64,000 bases of DNA from contig CALYLW010001394.1 in assembly GCA_944989445.1 (NCBI GenBank), positions 95,068 to 159,067 on the forward strand, written 5' to 3'. The notes under the pieces were generated by a model. The model made no database searches. It was not told the origin of the DNA and saw nothing but the letters and a program-made list of their open reading frames with translations. The translations under genes and the position numbers were made by a program. Positions 29,401-44,400 of the stretch are shown here, one piece after another. Positions within the stretch are counted from its first letter, which is position 1, and every line of letters begins with the position of its first letter. The DNA is from Ampullaceana balthica (lineage: Eukaryota; Mollusca; Gastropoda; Lymnaeidae).

Positions 29401-32400
29401 TAACTACCTACTCTCTTCAGATCCTTACAAACAAGAAAGTACCACAACTCTGCCTTGCCACCATCAGCTGCTTACTATCTATTTATAGCATTCTGACTGA
29501 GCCAATGAGAAGCTAGCATTGTTTGCCATATATCCATATATTTATGCTTCACTTTGCCAGCTTGATTTGTTTTGTTTTTCTTCTATCAACTGCAGCCTGA
29601 ATTTTTGTTTCTTCCATGATCTGCCTAGACAGGGGACTAGGCTATCAGAGATGAAGTTTAAAAACTACTGACATATGACAAGACACATTAGACATTGATT
29701 TTAACATACGCTTCACTGATATTTGCCTTTGAAGGAAAGTTGTAATTATTGTTTAAGGAGATTTTAAAAAAAAATTAATAATGAAGTAATGAACACAGAC
29801 TTTGTTATTCTAAAATATTAATCTTGTGTTTTGTGGCAGTCAGTGAGGCCCAGAAAAGATAATATTAAAAAAAAATGAAGTCCTAAAAATACCTGACGTT
29901 GACGCCATGGACATGACTTTGGGAGTTGATGATGATGATGACAATGGAGTTTTCACTATTTTAAATCTAGATGTGAAGCTTAGCATCATACTTTTTAGTT
30001 AGTGTTATCAGTCAGGTTATCAGCTTCCTTGTTAATGCTGAACAATTTTTTTATAAAAACTCTGATAAAAATTAAAAATCTGTGGATATATAAAATGATT
30101 CCTTCATTCTGAAATCATTTGAAACCAACAGTTAAAGTTCAATTCAATATATATTTTCTCTTTATTCTATTTCTACACAATACTTTTGACCAAGTTAACT
30201 TTTTTGTGTTAAATTTTAATAATAATATTAGAAGCAATAGGTGAATTGATGAATTTTTATAATTTATTGATTTATGTGGAGAATTGTGATTTTATTTAAA
30301 TGTTTAAAAATAAATTTCCTATTATAAAAAAATGCACTTGAATAGATTTAAAGCCAAGAAATTAGTTGTAAAGTAAAGTCATTAATTTAATGAAGTCTAA
30401 ATTATTTCTATAATATCTTAAGGATTTTTCAGTCCTTGTTAGCACTTAAATGTTCTGGAGTCTTTAAAAGAATAACTTGTTTCTTTGAACCAATGGCTGC
30501 CTCACATTTTTTTAATTGTTTGTCAACATCAGGGTACACGGCCAATGTGCCGCTGTGTGGTAACGGGATTATTGACAAGAATGAGGATTGTGACAGTGGT
30601 GGGATGGGACTCAGTGGACAGGACGACTGCTGCTCTCCAACCTGCAAACTAAAACCTGGGGCTGCCTGCAGGTAAGACAAATCACCCTAGTCAGCTGGCT
30701 GAGTAGTTGTCCAGGTAACTGGCTATAGCTCTTGCGCTGTCTCATCTACGGTGACCCGTCAAAACGACCCGGACAAAACGACCCCAGATAAATTTGATTG
30801 AACTTTTTACTATTAGACCATGTATTAGTCAAAGGCCTTTATGTCGGAGTTCATTTGTCGGGGCTGTTTTGTCGGTGGATCCTCATCTACAGGTCACTGA
30901 TTACCTTTATAGTTGGTATTATTCACTCCATATTTTACATAGACATTCAACACCTGAACAGATGATGTAAGTTTGAACCCCACAGTCCAGCCTCATTGTC
31001 TGCTGTAATATTTAAGTGTAAACTGTTTTTACCCAATTATTAAGGCCTAATATGTGGCACCATATGTACATTTTTAAAATAATGCAGTATCAAAAAAATA
31101 ATAACTAGATTTAAAGTGCATGTTGCAGTTGTACAAGGCTACTAATTAAATAAAATTTGTTTAAAAAATGCAACTATTATTTTGAACTATTCGTGCAAAC
31201 TTCTTACAATTTGATCAGGCGGTATCTACATCAATAGTTTGATTTATAGTAAGATTGGTAACACATTTTGAAACTCCATATATATCATACATTCTATGCA
31301 CAAATACATATATTGAGTTTTTTTACGTATTGTTAATTACATGAACAAATTTATTCTAATAATTTGGGGGGAGGGGGTAAAAAAAAAGTCAAACGTGCCC
31401 ACTTTTTCACTAAAGTCTAACGTGCCCACTGATTCACTTAAGAATATCGGACGTTGAGGAGTTTAAGGAACATTTTGGTGAGGACTAATGCTAGTTAATG
31501 TTCTTGTGATGACTAATGCTAGTTAATGTTCTTTATTTTATCTTATACATTACTGACATTCCTTCTTTACAGAATATTATTGCGTCCTACACTAATCCAT
31601 GGTTTGTGTCTAGTCTTGCATTTTAATTAGAATTTTTGATAGAATCTTGGTTTTCCTGGTTTGATCTGGCAACCCATTCCACATGAGAATGCCAGACGGG
31701 AAGAACAAGAATTTGTATGTGTTTGTTCATGCATATGGAACAAGGAAAGTGTTGTTATCCCTATGTCTATCTGATATATAATATTGCTGTTGTGTTGTAT
31801 TTTCAAGTTAGAATTTATTGCCTCGTGTATTATTACTACTTTGCTCTTTATTCTTCTGTCATGTAGTGTTTCTAAGTTTAGTGAATTAACTAATGGTGTC
31901 ACTTTGTTTGACCTTTGCTACAGCTCCACCAATTATGAGTGCTGCCAGAACTGTCAGATGGCGCCCAGAGGAACTGTGTGTCGCGGCAAGAGCAAGGAAC
32001 TCTGCCAGGAGCAAGCAGAGTGCTCGTATCCTTTTCATTTTACTTTGATCACAAAGACGGCTTCATTGATGTCGGTGAGGACATTTTGAACGTTTTTCTT
32101 AATGATCATGAAGAAAGCTTTGTTAATTTTGATGATAAAAGTCTTAATGCCTTTGTGGTTACAAAACATTAATGCCACATGACAAAGATTATGTTATATT
32201 TTAAGAGTAACAAGTAAAGTTGGGGTTTAAATGTAAAGATCCTGTAAAATTTCAGAATTTATTGTAAAGAGTGTCAACAGAATTGTAATAATTTTAAAAC
32301 AGTAGATATATAAGTGTGACTTGGCAGACAAAGGAAACAAATACACAATGTAAAACTTTGGATTTTAGGAGAGGGTTGCCAAGATATGGGGTCAAGGGTT

Positions 32401-35400
32401 GGGGGGAGGAGGGGTTGAGCCGGCCAAGGGTTTCAGGTTGAACAAAGTTACATTTTCCTTGACCATTGGACCAGTGGCTTCAGCTTGGACTGTCCAGCGT
32501 CTAAACCAATAGCTGATGACACACAGACTGTATGTATGGACGAGTGAGTACATTTTATAGTCTCAACCAATAGCTGATGACACACAGACTGTATGTATGG
32601 ATGAGTGAGTCCATTTTATAGTCTCAACCAATAGCTGATGACACACAGACTGTATGTATGGATGAGTGAGTCCATTTTATAGTCTCAACCAATAGCTGAT
32701 GACACACAGACTGTATGTATGGATGAGTGAGTCCATTTTATAGTCTCAACCAATAGCTGATGACACACAGACTGTATGTATGGATGAGTGAGTCCATTTT
32801 ATAGTCTCAACCAATAGCTGATGACACACAGACTGTATGTATGGATGAGTGAGTCCATTTTATAGTCTCAACCAATAGCTGATGACACACAGACTGTATG
32901 TATCGATGAGTGAGTCCATTTTATAGTCTCAACCAATAGCTGATGACACACAGACTGTATGTATGGATGAGTGAGTCCATTTTATAGTCTCAACCAATAG
33001 CTGATGACACACAGACTGTATGTATCGATGAGTGAGTCCATTTTATAGTCTCAACCAATAGCTGATGACACACAGACTGTATGTATCGATGAGTGAGTCC
33101 ATTTTATAGTCTCAACCAATAGCTGATGACACACAGACTGTATGTATGGATGAGTGAGTCCATTTTATAGTCTCAACCAATAGCTGATGACACACAGACT
33201 GTATGTATCGATGAGTGAGTCCATTTTATAGTCTCAACCAATAGCTGATGACACACAGACTGTATGTATGGATGAGTGAGTCCATTTTATAGTCTCAACC
33301 AATAGCTGATGACACACAGACTGTATGTATGGATGAGTGAGTCCATTTTATAGTCTCAACCAATAGCTGATGACACACAGACTGTATGTATGGATGAGTG
33401 AGTCCATTTTATAGTCTCAACCAATAGCTGATGACACACAGACTGTATGTATGGATGAGTGAGTCCATTTTATAGTCTCAACCAATAGCTGATGACACAC
33501 AGACTGTATGTATGGATGAGTGAGTCCATTTTATAGTCTCAACCAATAGCTGATGACACACAGACTGTATGTATGGATGAGTGAGTCCATTTTATAGTCT
33601 CAACCAATAGCTGATGACACACAGACTGTATGTATGGATGAGTGAGTCCATTTTATAGTCTCAACCAATAGCTGATGACACACAGACTGTATGTATGGAT
33701 GAGTGAGTCCATTTTATAGTCTCAACCAATAGCTGATGACACACAGACTGTATGTATGGATGAGTGAGTCCATTTTATAGTCTCAACCAATAGCTGATGA
33801 CACACAGACTGTATGTATGGATGAGTGAGTCCATTTTATAGTCTCAACCAATAGCTGATGACACACAGACTGTATGTATGGATGAGTGAGTCCATTTTAT
33901 AGTCTCAACCAATAGCTGATGACACACAGACTGTATGTATGGATGAGTGAGTCCATTTTATAGTCTCAACCAATAGCTGATGACACACAGACTGTATGTA
34001 TGGATGAGTGAGTCCATTTTATAGTCTCAACCAATAGCTGATGACACACAGACTGTATGTATGGATGAGTGAGTCCATTTTATAGTCTCAACCAATAGCT
34101 GATGACACACAGACTGTATGTATGGATGAGTGAGTCCATTTTATAGTCTCAACCAATAGCTGATGACACACAGACTGTATGTATGGATGAGTGAGTCCAT
34201 TTTATAGTCTCAACCAATAGCTGATGACACACAGACTGTATGTATCGATGAGTGAGTACATTTTATAGTCTAACCTTCACATATATGTTTTTGTATGTAT
34301 GGACGAGTGAGTGAATTCATTTACATTTTAGTCTTATCTTCACATATATGTCTTTGTTTGTATGGATGAGTGAGTACATACATACATCTAAAAGTCTCAT
34401 CTTCACATATAGTCTTTGTCTACATGGAAGAGTGGGTGAATTCATTTATATTTTAGTCTCTTGTTCAATTTAATATCTTGTGCTTGAATGATTCTTCATC
34501 TTTGCAATGACTTTAAAATCCTTTCATGCCATTTTTCCCCCATGCCATGTCCTCCCACATTATATCCTCCCATGCCATGTCGTCCCACATGATATCCTCC
34601 CATGCCATGTCGTCCCACATGATATCCTCCCATGCCATGTCCTCCTACATGATATCCTCCCATGCCATGTCCTCCCTCATGATATCCTCCCATGCCATGT
34701 CCTCCCTCATGATATCCTCCCATGCCATGTCCTCCCTCATGATATCCTCCCATGCAATGTCCTTTCTCATGATATCCTCCCATGCCATGTCCTCCCTTAT
34801 GATATCCTCCCATACCATGACCTCCCTCATGATATCCTCCCATACCATGACCTCCCTCATGATATCCTCCCATGCCATGTCCTTCCTCATGATATCCTTC
34901 CATACCCTGACCTCCCTCATGATATCCTCCCATGCCATGTCCTCCCTCATGATATCCTCCCATACCATGACCTCCCTCATGATATCCTCCCATGCCATGT
35001 CCTCCCAAAATGACATTCTCCATGTCATGTTCTCACAGGGGCTTGTGTAAAGGTGGCAAATGTTTGGGATATTGTGAAAAACACAAACCCAACTCAACAC
35101 CTTGTCGCTGCACTGAGTCAGGTGAGCTAATAAATAGCCTTTATCATGAACATTTCCCATTAGTTACAGCCTTAATATAAAAACATTTATATTGGCCCCC
35201 GTAGTTACAGGCTCCAAAAGCTCTTTCTCTTAATATGGCAGCAAGAGACGATCTTGCAGGACTTCAAAGATGCCACCATCATACATCTATATAAGCGAAA
35301 AGGAAGTAGACAGGCTTGTGACAACCACAGAGGCATATCCCTGCTTCCTATCGCAGGAAAGATCCTTGCCAGAATCCTGCTCAACCGCCTCACAGTCCAC

Positions 35401-38400
35401 CTTGACCAAGGACTCCTGCCTGAAAGTCAGTGTGGATTCCGAAAAGAGCGAGGAACCATCGACATGGTGTTCGCTGCCAGGCAGCTGCAAGAGAAATGTC
35501 AGGAGCAGAACTTCAACCTGTTCTCGACATGACCAAGGCTTTTGACACTGTTGGCAGAGAGGGTCTGTGGAAGATCATGGCCAAGTACGGTTGCCCAAGG
35601 AAATTCATCGTCTTGGTGCAACAATTCCATCAGGGCATGCAGGCCAGAGTCCAGGACAGGGGGGAGTTTTCTGATCCTTTCCCAGTCACAAACGGGGTCA
35701 AGTAGGGCTGCGTCCTGGCACCAACACTGTTTAGCCTCATGTTTTTACCGCCATGCTGACAGAGGCCTTCAGAGACGAGGATGTTGGTGTCAACCTGAAG
35801 TACCACACAGATGGCAAACTGTTCAACCTTCGGAGGCTCCAGGCAAAAACCAAGGTTATGACAGACATCATCAGAGACCTGCTGTTTGCTGATGACTGTG
35901 CCCTCAACGCTGTCTCAGAAGCCGACATGCAACGCAGTGTAAACCTGTTCTCCAGCGCCTGCACAAACTTTGGTCTGACAATAAACACTAAGAAGACTTA
36001 GGTCCTCCATCAGCCCGCGCCTGGAAGGCCCTACGTAGAGTCCAACATCACTGTCAACAGCCAGAGACTCAACACAGTGCACCGGTTCACATACCTAGGC
36101 AGCACACTGTCTCAAAATGTTACCATCAATGACGAAGTGAAGTCAGAATTGCCAGAGCCAGCTCCACTTTTGGCAGGTTGTACCCTAATGTCTGGAACAG
36201 AAGAGGCATTACCATCCAGACCAAGCTGAAAGTGTACAGGGCAGTGGTGCTCCCCACACTAATATATATGCTTGTGAAACTTGGACTGTTTATCAGGGCC
36301 ATGCAAGAAAGCTTAACCACTTTCATACAACAAGCCTCAGGAAGATTCTCGGCATAAAGTGGCAGAACAAAATTCCAGACACAGTGGTACTGACCAAGGC
36401 AGGTCTCCCCAGCATCTTCACCCTCCTGATGCAGACCCAGCTTCGCTGGGCAGGGCATGTTGTCCGAATGCCAGACGAGAGACTGCCAAAGAGAATCTTC
36501 TATGGTGAGCTCCCACGGTGGGCAAAAGAAACGCTTCAAAGACACACTGAAAGCCTCAATGAAAGCGTTTGCCATCAATCCAGACACGTGGGAACGAGCT
36601 GCAATGGACCGATCCACCTGGCGCTCTTCCATCCACAAAGGTGCCAAGTCATGCGAGGCAAACCGGATCACCGCCGCAGAAAAGAAGAGGCAAGCCCAGA
36701 AGGCCCATGCTGTCAATCCTCCTGGAGATGTCCCACTTGTCCCTTGTCCCTTCTGTTCCCGAACCTTCCGTGCAAGGATCGGCCTCATCAGCCATCTGCC
36801 CACGCACAGACAACCCTCGGATGACTAGAGTGGTCCTCGTCGTATCGACGGACGAACATATATAAAAACATTTCTATTGGTCCCGTTAGTACAGTGTTAA
36901 TATAAAAACATTTCTATTGGTCCCCTTAGTTACAGCCTTAATATAAAAACATTTCTATTGGTCCCCTTAGTTACAGTGTTAATATAAAAACATTTCTATT
37001 GGTCCCCTTAGTTACAGCCTTAATATAAAAACATTTCTATTGGTCCCCTTAGTTACAGCCTTAATATAAAAACATTTCTATTGGTCCCCTTAGTTACAGC
37101 CTTAATATAAAAACATTTCTATTGGTCCCCTTTAGTTACATTGTTTTTATAAAAAAAATAAGCAAGTAACAGCCTGCTAGTCAATGTCAATAGACATGTA
37201 CGGATTTACCATCTGTTAAAATTACTTAATAAAATTTGCATTAAATTTATACAAATTAACTCTGCCCTTGCTTTTTACATCACCACATTTTTTTTCATGC
37301 CCCAGAACTATCTTATCTTCACACTCCACTTTTTGAAATTTTAATAAACGGAAAGAAAATATTAGGCACCAAACTTGTTTTTGTAAATTAAAAAAGATTT
37401 CCATTTTCAGTTTATTTTGGGTACATGTATTTGTAGCAACATTGCTTTAAGTTAGTTCATTAAACTATAGTAACATTGCTTTAAGTTAGTTCATTAAACT
37501 GTTGTAACATTGCTTTAAGTTAGTTCATTAAACTGTTGTAACATTGCTTTAAGTTAGTTCATTAAACTGTTGTAACATTGCTTTAAGCTAGTTCATTAAA
37601 CTGTAGTAACATTGCTTTAAGTTAGTTCATTAAACTGTTGTAACATTGCTTTAAGTTAGTTCATTAAACTGTTGTAACATTGCTTTAAGTTAGTTCATTA
37701 AACTGTTGTAACATTGCTTTAAGCTAGTTCATTAAACTGTAGTAACATTGCTTTAAGTTAGTTCATTAAACTGAGTTTTTATTGGTATAATTATCAGTAA
37801 CTCTTGGCTCAACTTGACTCTATACATCACTTAACTCCAGCTCAGAGTTGTAACACTTTGATAGCGTGACTAAACTTTGACCTCTTGCTCCTCCAGGCAA
37901 GGAATGTTACCGGTGCTGCAGATCTGAAGAGGGCACATGCAAGAGTGTCAATAATGATTCCCTGGCAGACGGCAGGCCATGCTCGTTTGGTTACTGTGAT
38001 GTGAGTATGCACTTGTTTACCATGTGTTTGAATTAGCATGACTGTGACGTGAGTTCTTGTTTACCATGTGTTTGAATTAGCATGACTGTGACGTGAGTAC
38101 TTCTTTACTGTGTGTTTGATTTCGCACGACTGGCTGCACCCAAATGGCAGACTGAATGTCTGTGACAAGTGTATGGACACTCGTAGGCTAGAGATGTTGG
38201 ACTAAATAACTTCACTGTGACCCGAGTGATCAGAGAACTGCACTGTCTCTCAGTAACTCATGCCTTTATGAAAAAAAGCTATTTTTAAAATCCTTTATAT
38301 TAACTCGTGGTGTCTGGTTGATTGTTTGCTTGTCGCCAAAACTTTGGATCGATTTTTAACCCACTTCCTAGTAAGCTAGCGAGCTGAAATTTTGCAGGCA

Positions 38401-41400
38401 GTTTTGTGCCGATGATAAAAACGACGTATCAAAATTTAAGATTGATCGCATGTACTGTAATTAAATTATTGAATTTTTAGATTATTTTATTTATTTCTAT
38501 GTATCATGTTATATTTTGAGATAAGAGTGTCGCGGTGCATATTATATTGAACAACCTTTCTGTCGCGCAATAAGGTGCGTATTTTATTGATAAAACGTTT
38601 TATAAACATATTCCTGATCGGTGCGCATTATATTAAACATGTTTTACGACACAACTGCAATTTTGTATTTTTGGATGGTCTTGCGCTGTGTATTATAATG
38701 AGCATTCTTTTAGTTAAGTCTCGTTCATAAAGGATTTATAGTCAAAAACTTTAAATTATAAACTAGGGCAGGGTTGGCTCACTAGCTCGAAGGCCACTTG
38801 GGGCCTACTACAGGATTCTGTGCCACCCACAGAACCAAGAAACAAATATACAAAAAAATATCAAATAAATATAAATATGTGCTACATCAAAGTGTCTGTG
38901 CTTGAACTGAGGCAGACCATATTAGGAACTACTTTTTGACCCACTGATGTTGACCTCAGACCATATTAGGAGCTACTTTTTGACCCACTGATGTTGACCT
39001 CAGACGATATTAGGAACTACTTTTTGACCCACTGATGTTGACCTCAGACCATATTAGCAACTACTTTTTGACCCACTGATGATGACCTCAGACCATATTA
39101 GTAACTACTTTTTGACCCACTGATGTTTACTCAGACCATATTGAGATCTACTTTTTGACCCCCTGATGTTTACCTCAGACCATATATTTAACTACTTTTT
39201 GACCCACTGATGTTGACCTCAGACCATATTAGGAACTACTTTTACATCACTGGATCCAAGACTTCCTTTTGGGAAGGGAGCAAACTGTAATAATTAATGG
39301 ATCTAAATCTGCACCAATAAAGGTTAACTCAGGAGTTCCACAAGGAACTGTGCTAGGTCCCTTACTCTTTTTAATTTATATAAATGATTTACCCAACAAC
39401 ATCTCAACAGGTACAAAAGTTAGGTTATTTGCTGATGATTGTATAATCTATAGAACAATTAAATCAGAACAAGATAGCAAAATTTTACAAAAAGACTTAG
39501 ATGAATTGATAAAATGGGAAACTAACTGGAGTATGTCTTTCCACCCAGAAAAGTGTCAACTGTTAAGAGTAACAAAGAAAAAGAAGCAAATAAATTCAAA
39601 ATATTACATTCATGGAAAAGAACTGACCCAAACTAAAGATGCAAAATACTTAGGAGTCTTAATAAATGAGAAACTATCATGGAATCCCCATGTCAATGAA
39701 GTTATTAAAAAATCAAACAAAACCTTAGGCTTTATAAAAAGGAACTTTAACAAATGTAATAGAGATATAAAACTAAAATGCTACCTCACTTTGGTGAGAC
39801 CTGTACTAGAATATGCATCTTCTGTATGGGACCCATCCACCAAAGAAAACATTGATAAACTAGAACAAATTCAAAAAAGAGCTGCCAGATTCATTACTGG
39901 AGAATATTCGAAACTGACAAGAATAACACCATTAGTTAAATCATTAAACCTTGAAACACTAGAGGATAGAAGAACCAAGAGCAAAGTAGTAATCATACAT
40001 AAAGCAATTAATTCTAATTTAGAAATACAACACAAAGATAACTTAATACAACCCTCAGATAGACATAAGGATAAAAACACCTTTCTTATTCCGTATGCAA
40101 GAACAAACACATACAAGTTTTCCTTCTTCCCGTCCGGAATTCGGGCGTGGAATGGGTTGCCTGAAGAATCCAGGAAAACCAACACTTTATCAACATTTAA
40201 ATCTCTAATAAAAATGCAGGACTAAACACAAACCATAGATAAGCGTAGGACGCAATAATCTTCTGTATAGAAGGAGCGTCTGTAAACAGATAAGATAAGA
40301 TAAGATAAGATACTTTTTGACCCATTAATGTTGACCTCAGACCATATTAGGAACTACTTTTCACCCACTGATGTTAACCTCAGACCATATTAAGAACTAC
40401 TTTTTGACCCACTGATGTTGACCTCAGACGATATTAGGAACTACTTTTTGACCCACTGATGTTGACCTCAGACCATATTAGGAACTACTTTTTGACCCAC
40501 TGATGCTAACCTCAGACCATATTAAGAACTACTTTTTGACCCACTGATTTGGACCTCAGACATTATTAGGAACTACTTTTTGAACCCGCTGATGTTGACC
40601 TCAGACGATATTAGGAACTACTTTTTGACCCACTGATGTTGACCTCAGACCATATTAGGAACTACTTTTTGACCCAATGATGTTGACCTCAGACGATATT
40701 AGGAACTACTTTTTGACCCAATGATGTTGACCTCTGACCAAATTAGTAACTACTTTTTGACCCACTGATGTTGACCTCAGACCATATTAGGAACTACTTT
40801 TTGACCCAATGATGTTGACCTCAGACGATATTAGGAACTACTTTTTGACCCAATGATGTTGACCTCTGACCAAATTAGTAACTACTTTTTGACCCACTGA
40901 TGTTGACCTCAGACCATATTAGGAACTACTTTTTGACCCAATGATGTTGACCTCAGACGATATTAGGAACTACTTTTTGACCCAATGATGTTGACCTCTG
41001 ACCAAATTAGTAATTACTTTTTGACCCACTGAAGATGACCTCAGACCATATTAGGAACTACTTTTTGACCCACTGATGTTGACCTCAGACGATATTAGGA
41101 ACTACTTTTTGACCCAATGATGTTGACCTCTGACCAAATTAGTAACTACTTTTTGACCCACTGAAGATGACCTCAGACCATATTAGGAACTACTTTTTGA
41201 CCCACTGATGTTGACCTCAGACGATATTAGGAACTGCTTTTTGACCCACTGATGTTGACCTCAGACCATATTAGGAACTACTTTTTGAACCCACTGATGT
41301 TGACCTCAGACCATATTAGGAACTACTTTTTGACCCACTGTTGTTGACCTCAGACCATATTAGAGACTACTTTTTGACCTACTGATGTTGACCTCAGACA

Positions 41401-44400
41401 TTATTAGGAACTACTTTTTGACCCACTGATGTTGACCTCAGACATTATTAGGAACTAATTTTTGACCCACTGATGTTGACCTCACGCTGAAAAGTTTGCT
41501 CACAACTGTTTTAAGGGAAAGGGAGGAGAGTGTGGAGCATGGCATTGGAAGACTGAATGACTCAAGACTTTGGGTTTTTTAGAAGATTCAAAGTTGCCTC
41601 ATTTTCATCAAATGATCACCAATCTGTACTAGACAAGGGTTATATGAAAGAATTAAAAAGCTTTTTTAAAATCAATGATTTTAATTCAAAAGTGAGCTTA
41701 ACTGTTAAAGATTGATTCATTAATTAAACTTTTAAAAATTATTTTTACACATTTACCTATAAGTTAAATGTCTGAATCTAAAGCTTGTTATCAATATTTC
41801 AACCATTTCCCATGGTCTGATTGAGTTGAAATTTGTGCATTCATATTGAATTTCAATAACAATGCATGATTCGACCATAACCTATTACATGTAATTATAT
41901 TAATCAGCTAATTTAGAATTATTATATTTCTATAGGTATTTTGTCCTATATATCACAAGATGGCATTGAAGACATAATGAAAGTGTCATCACAAATGCTC
42001 AATCTATTCAACTCTTGATGTTGTAGATGTGAAGTTAATGACCACACTAAATTACTATATTTATTAAGGATTGCTTATTATAGTAAACTTTTGTTAATTT
42101 TTATAAAGATTTGTTGTAGAAAGAATGATGTAAATATTATGGCATAAACACTTCACTATTTTTACACGCTTTTATTTAAGCCACACTGTTTGTATGTTGT
42201 ATGTTGTATCTGTCAAATCTTGTAACGTAAAATTAAACCACTTCTGATGATCCTAGAGATCTCAAAATTTTACCACAGATAGATCTTTTTTGACAATGCA
42301 TTGTATAAAAATTTCAGATCGATCGAATGTACCGTAATTAAATAAATGCATTTTTAGTTTATCTCTCTATATAATCTGTATCCGAGCTATTCTTGACTTT
42401 CACGTGAATGTACCCGGAGTTCACAACCAGCCATCAATGACCACATTCCAGGTGTTAAACAGCTCAGTAATACGAAACTAAATCTAAATTGACATGATAA
42501 TACAAGAGGAACAACTGAAATTTGTGTAGCCTAGTTGGCCGAATTGTTAGCGTAATGGATTTTCAACCTGGAGGTACTGGGTTCAATTTTTAGTTGGGGA
42601 AACTGTTTTTTTTTAATACATAAATTTGTAATTAATAATCTATCTTTTTACCACTATCACATTTAAGTATAGACAACGAAGTTTGACTAATTAAATTAAA
42701 TTGATTATGTCAAAAAATTGATTAAAAAAATTTTGATACTAAAAAGTAGAAAATAAAATATTCAAATAATCTGTTTTTAAAAAGGACACGCTTTTATTTA
42801 CATATAGAAAGTACACTAAAAAGAAGAAAATACACATTTTCTATGATAGCAGGTGAAATGACTGAACCTATCCATCCAATGCACATAAAAGCGTGGGGCG
42901 CTCATCACAACTCTCTATCATGTACAAGGCTGCGAAACATAAATACAAATTTGTATGAATACTAATAAACATTAAAATTTTCAAAACTTTGATCATATTT
43001 CATATACATGCTACTATCATATTAATTAGAAATATTTATCTATATGCAAAAGAGTAATTGCAAAAAGAAATGATTTGTGATGGGAGCCCCACGCTTTTAT
43101 GTGCAGTAGATAGGTTCAGTCATTTCACCTGTTATCATAGAAAATTTATTTTCTTCTTTTTAGTGCCCTTTCTATATGTAAATAAAAGCATGTCCTTTTT
43201 AAAAAAAGATTTTTAAAATATTTTATTTAATATGTCATGGCGCCTCAGACCTTAATTTTAAATCTTTTACATTTTATTTTGCCCGGATAGCAGGAGAAAC
43301 ATTAGTTTTCCTCATGAACAGAAGTGGGTGCTTTAAAAATACAATGTATTTAAATATATTTTTATTTTATGTTAAAATTTATTGTCATGGAAATTATAGA
43401 TGTGTCATGGAAAGTACGGATGTGTCATGGAAAGTATAGATGTGTCATTGAAAGTATAGATGTGTCATGGAAAGTATAGATTTGTCATGGAAAGTATACA
43501 TTTTACATGGAAAGTATAGATTTGTCATGGAAAGTACAGATGTGCACAAAGTTTTAAATCAGTTGATCTACTGGAATTGGGTGTCATAGCAATGACAAGA
43601 TATATACATCAAATGTCACATTGTCAATGCCATACATCAAATGTTACACTGTCAATGCCAAACATCAAATGTTACACTGTCAATGCCATACATCAAATGT
43701 TACACTGTCAATGCCATACATCAAATGTTACACTGTTAATGCCATACATCAAATGTCACACTGTCAATTCCATACATCAAATGTCACACTGTCAATTTCA
43801 AACATCAAATGTCACACTGTCAATGCCATACCTAAAATTTCACACTGCCATTGCCATGCATAAAATGTCACATTGTCAATGCCATACCTCAAATGTCATA
43901 CTGTCAATACCATACATCAAATGTCACATTGTCAATGAAAAAACCTCAAATTTCATACTGTCAATACCATACATCAAATGTCACATTGTCAATGCCATAC
44001 CTCAAATATCATACTGTCAATACCATACATCAAATTTCACACTGTCAATGCCATACATCATATGTCATACTGTCAATGTTATACACCAAATGTCACATTG
44101 CCAATATACCTAATATTTCACACTGTCAGTGCCATACATGAAATGTCACATTGTCAATGCCATACATCAAATGTCACATTGTCAATATACACCAAATGTC
44201 ACATTGTCAATATACATCAAATGTCACACTGTCAATGTCATACATCAAATGTGACACTGTCAATGTTATACACCAAATTTCACATTGTCAGTATACATAA
44301 AATTTCACACTGTCAGTGCCATACATCAAATGTCACATTGTCAATATACATCAAATATCACATTGTCAATATACACCTAATGTCACATGGTCAATATACA

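Noticed and set aside
34496..35050. Gly/His-rich minus-strand frame resembling a silk or antimicrobial repeat protein
   Set aside because: 30-bp array read in reverse; it overlaps the e12 acceptor on the other strand and has no signal peptide.
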